DNA from: Boesenbergia rotunda
Taxonomy: Eukaryota > Streptophyta > Magnoliopsida > Zingiberales > Zingiberaceae
Length of the DNA: 64,000 nt
Direction: 5' to 3'
NCBI GenBank assembly: GCA_024364735.1
Contig: JAGFNQ010001604.1
Coordinates: forward strand, 94,237 to 158,236
Shown: positions 32,876 through 43,584 of the stretch, piece by piece
Layout of the letters: each line of letters starts with the position of its first letter
How positions within the stretch are numbered: the first letter of the stretch is position 1
The notes under the pieces: generated by a model
Told to the model about the DNA's origin: nothing
Database searches by the model: none
What the model saw: only the letters and a program-made list of their open reading frames with translations
Program-made: the position numbers and the translations under genes

Positions 32876-34541
32876 TGTTAAAATCCGGAGACTTAGAGGG
32901 CTTAAATGCTAAAATCCTTACTCTAAGGGTAGGATTCGCATTTCTAAAAAAAATTTAGGGGCTTCTTTGTAAAAAAAAAAGACCCCTTACATTTAAGTCA
33001 TGATCTCAGCCATAGCCAAAAGCCAAAGTCAGCCGATTCCTCCTCCTCTTCTCTCGTTCTCCCAATTCTTCGCCGCAGCCAAACCCTAGACCGATTCCTC
33101 TTCCTCTTCTTTCTTCGCATGCTTCGCCAAAGAACTTCACGCACAATCGAGCTCTGAAGGTCAGCATTTATCGCGATCTCTTCCTTTCCAAGCCGATTTC
33201 TTCTTCCTCGCGCGATCAAGATTGGGAGCCGACGCCCTTTTGCCCTAGCGATCTTTGCTTAGTCTGACTCGTTTCCTCCTCGCGACCTCCTTCTTCGAAC
33301 GGTGAGTGTCAGATCTCTAGGCGATGATTCTTCTTTGGGCAAGCTATAGCTTGTGATTGTGCTGTCGGTTTTGGCAAGGAAGAAGAGGGACTTACGGCTG
33401 AGGATCTTCCATCGGTTGGAGTTTGTGTGATAGAGCCTTGGATTCAGATTGCAGCCGATTGATCTCTCTCTGCTCGGTTGCTGGGATGGCCGATTTTTGA
33501 TCAGGGGCACCGGTATCTGGCTAAGGTAAGTGTTTGGTATCATTTCTAGTGAAGTTCTTGCCATTTATATGTTTTATTCTAGGTGTTTCTTGGCTGAGTT
33601 GATGGTCCCTGATTTGGAGTTGCGGCCTCGGTTTGGTTTAGAACAAATGAAATTGTGTCTGGGAGGTTGGCCCTTGCTTTTGATATGGTGATTAGTAGGT
33701 GAACTTAGGTTGCCCTTGGATTAAGTGGTGGGAGCGGTATCTTGGTATAGTTTTGATACATGGCATCGAGGTGTCACATTAGCTGGGAATCCCGTGCCAT
33801 ATAGCAGTTGATGGCTTTACTTGGGATTCTTATACCAGGAACTATATTTGAGCTAGTAAGTAATAGAACGGTTAACCTAACTTGGGTTAGCCAAGCTATC
33901 ACTTAGGTTGGGCTAGGGAAATTTGTTTAGCCAAGGTATCGTTTGGTATGATAGCTAATTATGCTCTTAATTTCAGGATACTGATTCGGTTCATTGCTAT
34001 GGATTATTGGACTGAGATTCTCTTCACATACGGATTCTCTCTCTGGAGGCGGGTATCTCTGACTCTTCTTTTAGAATTGTCACAGATATATATATATATA
34101 TTTGATATGCTTGTGTAGCAATAGAGTAATAGAATTGTGGCATGACTATTATATTTGTTGTGCCGATGCTGGTTGTGCCACAACTGATATGTGATACCTA
34201 TACCTGTAGGATTTAGGATATGGTGCATGTTCCACGATCCTTGCATATCATGTTGATATAGGTGGACTAGATAGTGGATGCTATTTGACCGTTGTTATGC
34301 ATCATACTGTACTGTGCATCACTGTCGAGCAGGGGCCCCTTTTGGGTGAGCTAGGTCGACAGTCATACTGACCTACCCATACGGCCACTCACGGGTTAGT
34401 GGTTGACGGAGTATGGGTAGTGTGCTCTGTGCTGCTCCGCTCATGCACTCATGGGTTAGTGAATCGGAGTGTGGTGGCAGGCAGAGGTCCCTCCTTGAGT
34501 AGTCCATTTACTAGGAGATGAGAGAGAGAGAGGTCTCTCCC

Positions 34542-34543
<2 letters not shown>

Positions 34544-34577
<34 letters not shown>
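34544..34577. repeat. (TA)n microsatellite
   Basis: About 16 TA units inside the LTR. Confidence 0.95.
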
Positions 34578-34579
<2 letters not shown>

Positions 34580-34616
34580 GGTAAGGTAACACTCCGATAG
34601 AGATATCCTCCTGAGA

Positions 34617-34730
34617 TGGCCTGGGGCTGATAGTGATACAGCTAGGATAGGTTATGGCCTGGGGCTGATAGAGATATCGCCAGGATAGGTTTTGGCCTGG
34701 GGCTGTTAGTGATATCGCCAGGATAGGTCA
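34617..34730 (+). repeat. 38 bp minisatellite, 3 units
   Basis: 'tggcctggggctgatag' restarts at 34617, 34655 and 34693; each unit ends 'aggataggt'. Confidence 0.85.
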
Positions 34731-35587
34731 TGGAGTATGGGTGTTACGCCGACAGCATACCGTCTACTCGGTCGCTCAGGAGTAGTGACGGCAGAGTACG
34801 GACGGCAGTCACAGCTCTACGCCGGAGGGTGGCCTCCGTTCAGCTTCCTCCCGTACATAGGTGACGATGTCTGACCGGCGACAGGGGTGACCATGTCATT
34901 GCACTTTGTGTGTTCGTTTATTCTGCCCTTACTTGTGCTTGTGTTTACTTGATGCTGCATTATGATTGACATGCACTTACAGGAGACCCTTATGTCTGGT
35001 CTTGGCGACTCTGCGACAGTGGTATGGTAGTTCTTATTGTTCTTATGCAGTTGTTCTTATTACTACCCATATATGTTTATTTCGGTAGTCTATTACCATG
35101 TTGCTATTCTAGAATATCTTGTATATATATGAAGAGATATTCGCTGAGTTCTATAACTCATCCCGCAGCTCCTTGTTTTTATTTCAGGATGACTGACTGG
35201 AGCGTGCTCGACAACCTGTCCCAGTTCGCGTACTCGTCGAGATGTCTTCGGATTTTTCTTCGTCTATTTTGTTAGTAGTACTTTCTACATTTTCTTTCGT
35301 TGTTACCTTTGTGTTAGATTTAGTCATACTATACGGCAGTATAGTTGTACTTTTGTGAGATCTTTATGCCTTGTGTTTTATCGTAAGTCGGACCGGTCCG
35401 CAGTCAGGTATGGTTTACCCGGTTTTTATATTATATTCTGTCTTTTTTGAGGCCTGAGGCCATTTTAACTGCGTGGTTGTGTTTATGTGGTACGTGTATG
35501 TGTGAATTGTCCGCCGGACAGGGGAGGTGCTGTCCGATTTTCTATTGGATCAGCGGCTCCTGGGGTCTCGGGGCGTGACAATTTATT

Positions 35588-35600
35588 TGGTATCAGAGCC
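35588..35600 (+). other. Primer-binding site of Tekay-like copy 2
   Basis: TGGTATCAGAGCC seven bases after the LTR end at 35580, initiator tRNA-Met type. Confidence 0.85.
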
Positions 35601-37230
35601 AGGTTCTCGAGATACCTTGTGGTCTTGTGGGTGTTTTTTTTTCGGATTTTATGTCGGAGTCGTTTTCTCGATGTATGCGATTGGGACATGGCGGCGACGA
35701 GACTCCTCCAGACGACGCAAGGTATATGACCTATTTCATTTACCTCCTTTATATCTATTGTCTAGTATAGTGTTAGACATGGTGGTTTCAGTTGTATAGC
35801 GGAGAATGTTGATTCTCCGATAGTGTCGACGGATGAGTCGGGGACTTGGGTCGAATCAGACGACAACCTATTATTGGTTGTATGTCTTAGTTGGCTTTAT
35901 CAACTATGAGATCAACTCACTTTAGCTCATGGAGCTTCAATTATTGATAGATATCTTAGATGACATGTCTGGAGGACATGGTCGGTTGTGATACAGCAGA
36001 GATGATATTTGTTGTTTATTATCTCGGTTGATAGAGGATAGAGATATCCTATTTCCATGGGACTTTTGATCTTAGATTTATTATGCTTGGTTAGATAACC
36101 AAAAAGTACAGTCAGATGTGACTTGTACCGATTCGGAAGGGTGTGGAGCTAGTTGCTTGCCACTTACGGGTTACCGTTGGTACTTGGTTTGGTGAACCAA
36201 AGAGGTACCTATGTACTTATGATTTGCACTAAGACAAATCACTTTCGAGGTTAGACTACCTTGAGTGGAAAATGTTGAGGAAACTGTCAAAGAATCAAGA
36301 ATCACTTCGTGATTATGTTGAGATACTCTTGAAACATAGCGTGTTTCTATGTTAGGGAGTTGAAACTCAGAGGGTTCTGAATTTTGAGTGGAGAACCAGA
36401 GAAATATTGGGTTACGAGAAGACGGTTAGACGACTCGTCTTACGCTATTCTAGTCTATGAGGTTTCATGACTCATAGACAGGTCGTACGTGTTAGAGATT
36501 CTCGATAGCACATTGAGAAGCAAGATCCGTTGGAATGCGATGGAATGGGTGTTAGCAGCTGACACCGGTGAAATTTGACTATAACGGGTGTATGTTATAG
36601 AGGACAGTCTCCGAGGGGTAGACCGTTGGTTGTCGAGCGTGAGTGGTTACAAGTTGACCTCCAAATCAGTCCATGTGGTGGTTCATTGGCATCAGAGACG
36701 ACGAGGTTGCAGTTATCTTCTCGTCTCAGGGCTAGCGGTCCGAGTACGTGGACGTTAGGGTTTCCTACTTTTACTTGGCCGTACTAATGACAGTGGTAGC
36801 CTTAGCTCTCGGACGTCTCCGTAGTTCGAGAATTTTCGGACGTATGTTCGAAGAAGTGTTCTAGCGTTTTCTATGGTTTGAAAATTTTCTGACCTATTTA
36901 CGGGGGAGCTTCCTTGATTATCTCACCTAAGGGGCAAGGGAGGCTTACCGTTCTTGGTTTGTGTGTTTTGCAGGTAATACCGAAGATACAGAGACTTGAG
37001 GCGTTTTCGTTGGTGGACTGATATGGGGAAGGATATCACGGAGGTTGTGGTTAGATATTTGGTAGGTTAGTAGATGAAGGTTGAACTTTAGGGATCCACT
37101 GGGTTATATTAGATGTTTCCAATTTATGATTGGAAATAGGAATATGTAGTAAGGACCTTGTCGGGGATTTACTTAGGACTCAGGGAGGTTTGAAGTGAAT
37201 TGGGTGAGTGTTCCAATTTGCACAGTTCCC
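35601..37230 (+). pseudogene. Badly decayed gag-pol region of Tekay-like copy 2
   Basis: It lies between the leader and recognisable RNase H. No frame longer than about 70 codons is open and I recognise no domain. Stop codons are frequent in all frames. By position it should hold gag, protease and RT; a size of 1.6 kb, when about 3.5 kb is usual, suggests deletions as well as point decay. Confidence 0.5.
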
Positions 37231-37802
37231 TAGGTTTGGCTGGCTATTACCGATGCTTGGTTGAGAGTCCTCCAGCATTTCATCATCACTTACACGCCTG
37301 ATCAGGAAAGGCGTGAAGTTGTATGGACTGAAGCCAACAAGACCAGCTTTCAGGGGCCGAATCGGAGGCTTGTATCTGTGCCAGTTCTAGTACTACCTTC
37401 TGGAGAGGGTGATTTCACTAGGATTATTGAAGTCCCTCTCCTGGGACTAGGCGCAGTACTCACGCAGTATGGACGGGTGGTTGCTTATGTTTCGCGGTAG
37501 TTGAAGGAGCATGAGAGGAACTACCCTGTTCACGACCTAGAGTTGGCCGTTATCGTCTTTGCGCTGAAGATATGGAGGCGTCATCTTTACGGGATCACCT
37601 TCGAGGTCTGTGAAGATCTCGAAGGTGATCCCGTAAAGATGATGCCTCCATATAAGGAGATACTTATGCGGATTCTGGATCGCAAGGAGCATGGTTGATG
37701 AACAAGACAATCCAATTGGTCAAAGTTGGTTGGCAGCACCATTTTGATAAGGAGGTTACTTGGGACCTCGAGGATACAATCAGAGCTCACTACCCTCATC
37801 TA
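37231..37802 (+). pseudogene. RNase H fragment joined to chromodomain-like C-terminus
   Basis: The RNase H part reads VPVLVLPSGEGDFTRII..PLLGLGAVLTQYGRVVAYVSR, then TAG at 37498-37500 in place of an expected glutamine codon, then LKEHERNYPVHDLELAVIVFALKIWRRHLYGITFEV. After an inverted duplication (37570-37653) the sequence jumps to the end of pol (ILDRKEHG..., then, in another frame, 'IQLVKVGWQHHFDKEVTWDLEDTIRAHYPHLFT'), which resembles the C-terminal chromodomain region. The whole integrase is missing. This is a deletion derivative. Confidence 0.75.
37570..37653. repeat. Inverted duplication within RNase H (36 bp arms)
   Basis: 37570-37605 and 37618-37653 are reverse complements with one mismatch, separated by 12 bases. 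The second arm is an inverted copy of coding sequence, not natural pol sequence, and it sits exactly at the integrase deletion junction. Confidence 0.9.
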
Positions 37803-37934
37803 TTTACTTGAGGTGTGTATAGTTGGTTTTGTTCGGTATATATGTTGTTTATGAGTTGTTAGCACCCGTTGCGGTTGGTTAGTACTTGTTATGGTTTACT
37901 AGCCAAATTTGGGGACTAAATTTTTGTTGGTGGG

Positions 37935-38121
37935 GGAGAATGTAAAACACTGAAAATTTAAGAGGCTAAAATGATTAAAAACCGGAAGTTAGGGGTGTAG
38001 TTGGAATTAATCAAACTTGGAGGGCCTTTTTAAAAAAAAACAAAAAAATATCTAATTCCAACTACACCCCTAACTTTTGATTTTTAATCATTTTAGCCCC
38101 TTAAATTTTCAGTATTTTACA
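37935..38121. mobile_element. Two LTR starts head to head
   Basis: 37935-38003 begins TGTAAAACACTG, right after a purine-rich 'ggtgggggagaa' polypurine tract, and is the start of a 3' LTR truncated after about 115 bp. 38053-38121 is its reverse complement with a few changes and ends '...tattttaca', the start of the reverse LTR whose other part is at 30717. The two are 49 bp apart. Confidence 0.75.
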
Positions 38122-38126
38122 ATAAG

Positions 38127-38152
38127 ATGGCCTGTACTTGTGATAGCAATAC
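38127..38152 (+). pseudogene. HAK/KUP exon C, middle piece
   Basis: It continues exon C after the ATAAG duplication: (R)WPVLVIAI. It is cut by the SINE dimer at 38153. Confidence 0.8.
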
Positions 38153-38655
38153 CAAAAAATGTTGGACCAGGTAGCAGACAAATTGAACCTAGGGTGACCG
38201 GCCCGGCCCCACGGAAGTTTCCCACTGGTCACCAGGGTAACTCGGAAAGCGCTCACGGTGGGCGATCTAGAGGCCCAATGTCCCAGGGTCCGCGCCCATT
38301 TGGAGGAAAATTTTCGCAAAATACGTCGTAGCTAGGGATCGAACCATGAATGTCTGGGATAGCGATTAGTCACCTTACTGCTGCACCATAGTCCCGGGGG
38401 CAAAAAAAAAATTGTCAGGGTAAATTTTTTATAGTGACCGACTCCACCGCCGAAACGACTCCATAGTCAGAAAACCCCCTAAGGAATTTTTTGGAGGCAT
38501 AGTACCACTATGTTGATAAGAACCTATTGTCAATACAGCACCTCAGTCAACAGACCCCTCAAAGGGGATTTTATTAGTTGCTAAGAGTATTCGAATCCGG
38601 AACCTTAGACAACACATGTTTCTATGCTTACCACTTGGGATAAGTCACTTTGACA
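38153..38655 (-). mobile_element. Dimeric tRNA-derived SINE in HAK exon C
   Basis: A 503 bp insertion is flanked by a perfect 15 bp duplication TTGTGATAGCAATAC (38138-38152, 38656-38670). On the minus strand there are two tRNA-like heads: the first near 38640-38575 (A-box-like 'tatcccaagtggtaagc', B-box-like 'ggttccggattcgaat'), ending in a T run at about 38402-38411, and the second near 38400-38330 ('tggtgcagcagtaagg', 'ggttcgatccc'). The second body has 'gtggggccgggccgg', related to the SINE at 16356. Either a true dimer or one SINE landed in the other's tail. Confidence 0.75.
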
Positions 38656-38670
38656 TTGTGATAGCAATAC

Positions 38671-38889
38671 TAGCTTCAGTAGTAGGGAGCCAAGCAATTA
38701 TTAGCGGAACATTTTCAATCATTAATCAGAGTCAATCTCTTGGATGCTTTCCAAGAGTCAAAGTGATTCACACATCTGAAAAAATTCATGGGCAAATCTA
38801 TATACCCGAGATCAATTGGATGCTTATGATCCTCTGTATTGCTGTTGCTGTTGGATTTAGAGACATAAAGCGCATGGGAAATGCTTCTG
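38671..38889 (+). pseudogene. HAK/KUP exon C, right piece
   Basis: It encodes LASVVGSQAIISGTFSIINQSQSLGCFPRVKV.HTSEKIHGQIYIPEINWMLMILCIAVAVGF, then the RD.KRMGNASG segment, diagnostic for plant HAK/KUP K+ transporters (the HGQIYIPEIN region). It ends at '|gtatgc' after the first bases of the glycine codon. The frame is open and conserved, so decay after the insertions is recent or this region was lately under selection. Confidence 0.9.
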
Positions 38890-39452
38890 GTATGCATATA
38901 TAGCTTCTCTGTCTCTTTTCATTGAACTACATTTTCCCCCCAATTCCTTCTCTTAAAGTTTGTTGGATTGGATTTAGTCTGTCAATGCCGGGTTGATTTG
39001 CATCCTTAGATAATTGATATAAGACCATGACTGATCCTCAAGGGATTAATTGGGGAAAAAAAGCAGCATGATGAAGTATATAAAAGAAACAATTATTTTA
39101 TTGACAATTTAGCAAAACACCTTAGATTTTCAGTTTTTACTAACCCGTTCACATTTCTTAAATTTACTAGAGGATGGTCACTGTTATTTTTTTCTCATTA
39201 AACCCTTGCAGATGCACAAATGGTTAACAAGTTGATTTTAAAATCGTTAACAAACAGATTTGACAATCAGCTGACATCATTTTCATATGAAATCTAGTCT
39301 TGAATGCAAGAACGTTTACAAGAAGAATATTTTTGGATATTCACATCCTTAAGGTGTCTAATCTTGTATGAAGAACATTTACAAATCTTCCTACGTGAGT
39401 TTCGCCCCATCTCTGTGATCGTGACTTATTTTTCTGTTTGCTCATATTGCAG
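38890..39452 (+). other. HAK/KUP intron
   Basis: It starts 'gtatgc' and ends 'ctcatattgcag'. T-rich; no other feature seen. Confidence 0.7.
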
Positions 39453-39462
39453 GATTGGCAGT
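39453..39462 (+). pseudogene. HAK/KUP exon D, first ten bases
   Basis: GATTGGCAGT after the splice acceptor continues the frame as (G)LAV, the expected family sequence at this exon boundary. The LTR element starting TGATCC at 39463 cuts it. The rest of the gene is not found before the window end. Confidence 0.7.
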
Positions 39463-40865
39463 TGATCCTGTCGACAAGCGGAGAGGACTCTCGCTCAGAT
39501 GACTTAAGTCGGACTAAGATGACCCCGTCGGACAGACGAATTGCGGTAGCGAGCGTGTGAGTCAGGGTCGGGCTCAAAAGCTAGCGAGGCAAAGTTGAGT
39601 CGGAGTCGAAGTCGGAGTCGGACCAAAGCGGGAACACAATAGGTGGAGAAGAAAATTCCAGCCGCAGGAACCCCCTTTCTGAAGCATCCATGGGGCCTTA
39701 TATAGGGGAGGAGGACGGCCCCTGTCTTGTCAAGGCTGTCTTGTCTCATTAAAAACTGACCTGCTAACATACTGATCCTTTGGCAGCCTTAGTCTTCCCG
39801 AGGGTCTGGCACACCCGCCTGAAGGTCTGTCTAGGCTGTCACTTCCATCCCAATTAATGTCTGATACTCTGCTAGGATATGATTATGGCAGATGTCTTTT
39901 ACTTATAATGAGAAGATATGGAGGATCTTAAAAGCTTGATCAGGATTAAACTTCTGAGACAGTGGGGTCACCTTAGCTGATCTCACTAGGCGCAATGACT
40001 ACTCTACACGGCTTGGCCGGCCGGCCGGGGGTGATCACTCAGCGAGACTCAGTCACTCAGCCATCACTCGACTCTTCGGTGAGCAAGTGTCCTGAGCGAG
40101 TTCAATTATTCCTGTTACCAGCCAATATGTCCGGCTGGTCGGTTGGGTACGTCCGCCCGGGCAGTGGAATACATGTCGTGACATTCAAAATGCGAGTTAG
40201 TGATTTTATTTGTCAGGACGATTAAGTCATCCGGTCGGGCATGCCCGACCGGAACCATCCGCCCGGGATGCAACTACACACTCGATAGCCTCTTTTTTAG
40301 AGTTAGGCAAGTGCTTTTCCATCTGCCCGACTGAACCTTCCCGACCGGATCTGCTGACCGAGGGCGTCCGACCTTCTGCCATCGACTGAGCCAAATCTGC
40401 ATGACCTTGAACTTTGATCCATCCGGCTAGGTTGATACCTAGCATGCCCGGCTGTCGTTGTCCGCCCGGGCTTTCTCCAGACCGGGCTCTTTATCGATCC
40501 GGGTCAACTCCCAACCGGGTCGGCTTAACCTCCGACCGGATCACAAGCCTCCCCTTCAAGTCAAGTCAAAGGAGGCGATGAGTCCGACTGACTAGGCTAT
40601 CCGCTCGATCAGATCTTCTGATCATCCTCCGGTATGGCCATCAGATCCTAATCATTATGGGTCGAATCATTAGTCACATCCACATTTAACGCCCTTGCCA
40701 CGTGTCTAGCCCTGACTGGAGCCCCCTGGTAGCGAGACGTCACTTGCCAGACTCGTGCGGCATCAGGGCGAGTCTCTCGAAACATTGGTAAGGGCGGAAA
40801 ACCAACGATCGGGATTTAATCCCGCCTTTTTCACCTCGCAGATCCGACGGCTCTTATGAGTTTCC

Positions 40866-40880
40866 CCTCAGTATAAATAC
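40866..40880 (+). promoter_or_regulatory. LTR core promoter (TATA box)
   Basis: 'agtataaatacgcc' in the LTR, about 215 bases before the gag-like start codon, is a good plant TATA box and would start element RNA near 40900. Confidence 0.5.
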
Positions 40881-41084
40881 GCCTACCTCTATCATTTTCC
40901 CCTTCCTCGCTTGCTTTCTGTTTTTCACTCCTTATGTCCGCCCCACCGCCTGACCACCGTGAGCTCCAGCGATCTGTTGTTTTCGACAACCCGACTGTCT
41001 TTTACTTCTTCACCTCAGGGTGCCCGACCTCTAGGTACTCTTTTTTTTCTTCTCTGAGTTCATACAATTCCTAACCTCGGCCCA

Positions 41085-42514
41085 ATGGCCAAGTCAACCT
41101 CTTCGGTCGGTTTGTGGTACACCACCACCATCTCGACCGTGACCCTGACCCTAGCCCATTTAGACACTATCCGGTCGGACTATCAAATCCCAGAAGATCA
41201 CCTTTTAGCCCTTCCCACTCGTCGCGACCAACCCCATCAGCCTCCCTTAGGTTATTTTACCATCTTCAAAGATCACTTATTGGCCGGTCTGAGATTCCCC
41301 CTCCATCCCTTTATTCAGGAGATCTGCATGTATTTCCAAATACCTCTCTCCCAATTTGCCCCAAACTCCGTTCGGATTTTATGCGGGGTCGTGGTTATCT
41401 TCTCTACTTACAACATCCCTATCGACCCCCGAGTCTTCCATTTCTTCTACTACCCCAAAAAGCAAGAGCCGGGCAATTTTTTTTTCCAGGCCCGAGCCAA
41501 GTCAGCCTTCTTAGATAAATTCCCCTCCTCCAATAAGGGTTGGAAGACCCATTTTTTCTTTGTGAATAGCACCCCGACCTCGACTTGGCCTACTAAGTGG
41601 GTAGAGGACCTACCCAATCAGCCATACATGCCCAAGAGCTATCGCTCAGAGCCGAGCTTTCAGATGGCTTTCTCCAAGATCAGGGGACTCCGCTTCCACG
41701 CCGACCGGCTACTGAGTGAAGCCGTTTTGTACATTTTCTGGCTGAGCCATATCCCTACGGCTCTACCCGGCACATTCAGTAAGTACTTATTCTTCTTTCG
41801 AACCTTTTAGCTCTAACTAAAGCGTTCTCCGTGTTGCAGCTGAAGCCATGTGGAGCACCATCCTTGCTGACGAGCTCGGCCTGGACGAGGTAGAATTGAA
41901 TGCACGAGCGGCGGAGGAGTTGGCAAACCGGGAAGTGCCACCGGTGAATAGCGCCCCAGCCCTGGACAATCAGAGGAGGATTGGGATGACTCGGGAGCTG
42001 AGCCACTAGCGGGAGACTTGAGACAGAGCCCCAAGTGGTGGACTTGGAAACGGAGACACCGGCGGTAAAGGTAGAGGTGGAGTAGCCAGCCTCAGAGGGA
42101 CTAACAAGAAAACGCCGCCGAGTGACTATCTCCTCGAGTGTACCTCTGGCTCGGGAGCTAACGGAGGAGGCTCACCAACTGACAACTCCTCCACCTGGCT
42201 GTACTCCTTCCAGAGCCTCGACCCCTGGCTCGGTGCCACCTTGCTCGAGGGCATTGACTTCTGGCTCGGTGCCACCTCGCTCGAGGGCCTCGACTTCAGG
42301 CTTGGCGCCACATCACTCGGCAGCCACGGTGGATCCTTCCGGATCTGAAGTTGTGGCTGCTCTTTTGGCGATGCAGTCCCCTCCTCGACTCCCGGAGGAT
42401 CTGCAGCTTCCCTCGGCGGTCAGCTTGACCCCGATCGTCCAACCCCAATCAATCAATCTGCACGGTCGACTGGTCGCGAGCTGGAAAGAAGGAGAACTTC
42501 TTGGAGAGGATTAA
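41085..42514 (+). pseudogene. 'Putative gypsy type transposon' domain protein, two exons, decayed
   Basis: This gene family is carried by large plant retroelements without pol; its role is unknown, with a Gag-like one suspected. Exon 1 runs 41085-41778: MAKSTSSVGLWYTTT, then the conserved core 'LRFPLHPFIQEICMYFQIPLSQFAPNSVRILCGVVV', then 'PKSYRSEPSFQMAFSKIRGLRF'. A clean intron is 41779-41839 (gtaagt...gttgcag). Exon 2 continues TEAMWSTILADELGLDEVELNARAAEEL and hits TAG at 42007-42009. A downstream frame (to 42514) with repeated 'ASTPGSVPP.SRA' units is offset by one base, so at least one stop and one frameshift separate it. ORFs on the opposite strand here are shadows. Confidence 0.7.
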
Positions 42515-42530
42515 GAGGTTGTGGAAGAAG

Positions 42531-43200
42531 AAGAGGTTGAGGATCTTGGAATTAGAGAGAGAAGCTTGCTCTTTAAGGAGTAGATCTAGCAAGCGGAAAG
42601 AGAAGGGGGTGAGATTTGGGAAGAGATATAGCAAGGGAGGCCTTGAAGAAAGGGGGCTGCTGGAAGAACACGACCATGTTTAGGGTATTAATATCCTAAA
42701 TGAAATATGACACGACTGTGGCGTGGGTTGTGCTGAGTAGGTGACATGACTGTGTGAAATGACACAATTGTGCCATGTATTCTTTGCAAGCTTGGCACAA
42801 CCGTGTCGAAAAATATAGTTGTGCTTTGCTGCTTTTGAGGGAACCCGACTGTTGTTTTGTGTTTCATTTTTTTTTCAAACACGACAGTGTGAAATGAACC
42901 ATGGCCCCTCCAAAAATTGCCACGGCCAATCCCAAATGGCATAGCCTAGCCATGGTTTCTTCTGAAATGGAGGCATAACTGTGTCAGGATCACAAGACTG
43001 TGCCGTGTACTTCTGCTGCACCTGTTGAAATTTGGCATGACAGTGCTTGATAGGCACAACCCTACCGTGTCTTCTATTGCATCAAGGACATGATAGTGTC
43101 TGATAAATACGGTAGTGTCTGGTAGACATGGTCGTGCCATGGGGTTTGCTACCCATGTCTTAGCTTGGCACAACCATGCTCCTTAAGCACGACTTTCATT
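42531..43200. other. Noncoding stretch with repeated 'cacgactgtg' motifs
   Basis: 42690-43180 repeats variants of 'cacgactgtg/cacaaccgtgcc' at irregular spacing. Such motifs are familiar from LTR or 3' noncoding parts of plant Athila-type elements, so this is probably the end of the minus-strand element to the right. No frame is convincing. Confidence 0.35.
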
Positions 43201-43540
43201 CATTTCTTTTTCTCAAAAACCTCCACTCCCATGGAATAATCCACGACTAGCTTGTATAGGTTGAAAATCTTGAAAACACAAGAAAATTCAAATAAGACTC
43301 AAAATAAAGAAGCTAAAAGAATAAGAAAATAAACACTTAGGTTTCCTCCCAAAAAGCGTTCATTTAGGGTCATAAGCTCAATCCTGATTCAACTTAACTA
43401 GGAGCTTTTGCCTTGAAGAGTTGGTATTCCCCTCCAATTTGACAACTTCGCATAAAAGTGCAAGTTTTAAATCAGGATTATTTGCAAGATAAGAAAATAC
43501 AAAATTTAAAAGAAAGAAAGAAAATGCAAAAATAAGTGAG

Positions 43541-43584
<44 letters not shown>

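Larger units (their letters stand above)
32876..35580 (+). mobile_element. 5' LTR of forward Tekay-like element (copy 2)
   Basis: It starts 'tgttaaaatccgg' and ends '...tcggggcgtgaca' directly before a primer site. It shares layout and many blocks with the LTR at 3306-6252, including the GC-rich Arg/Ser-like start, the 'ctatggattattggac' middle, the 'ggtcgctcaggagtagtgacgg' part and the nearly identical last 130 bases. It contains a (TA)n run and a 38 bp repeat (34617-34730). Confidence 0.8.
39463..42530 (+). mobile_element. Large non-autonomous Ty3/gypsy-type element, 5' part
   Basis: The LTR starts 'tgatcctgtcgac' at a likely GCAGT target (39458-39462). Promoter sequence 'agtataaatacgcctacc' is at 40870. 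The LTR end and primer site could not be placed with confidence; they probably lie between 40900 and 41070. The internal region holds a spliced gag-like gene of the plant 'putative gypsy type transposon' family. The right boundary, where Athila-related sequence takes over, is somewhere between 42530 and 42690. No pol is present. Confidence 0.6.

Noticed and set aside
30354..38889. Functional potassium transporter gene
   Set aside because: Premature TAG in exon B, LTR and SINE insertions inside exon C, and an interrupted exon D.
41114..41518. 134-codon ORF overlapping the gag-like gene
   Set aside because: A shadow frame of the 241-codon frame that carries the recognisable family sequence.
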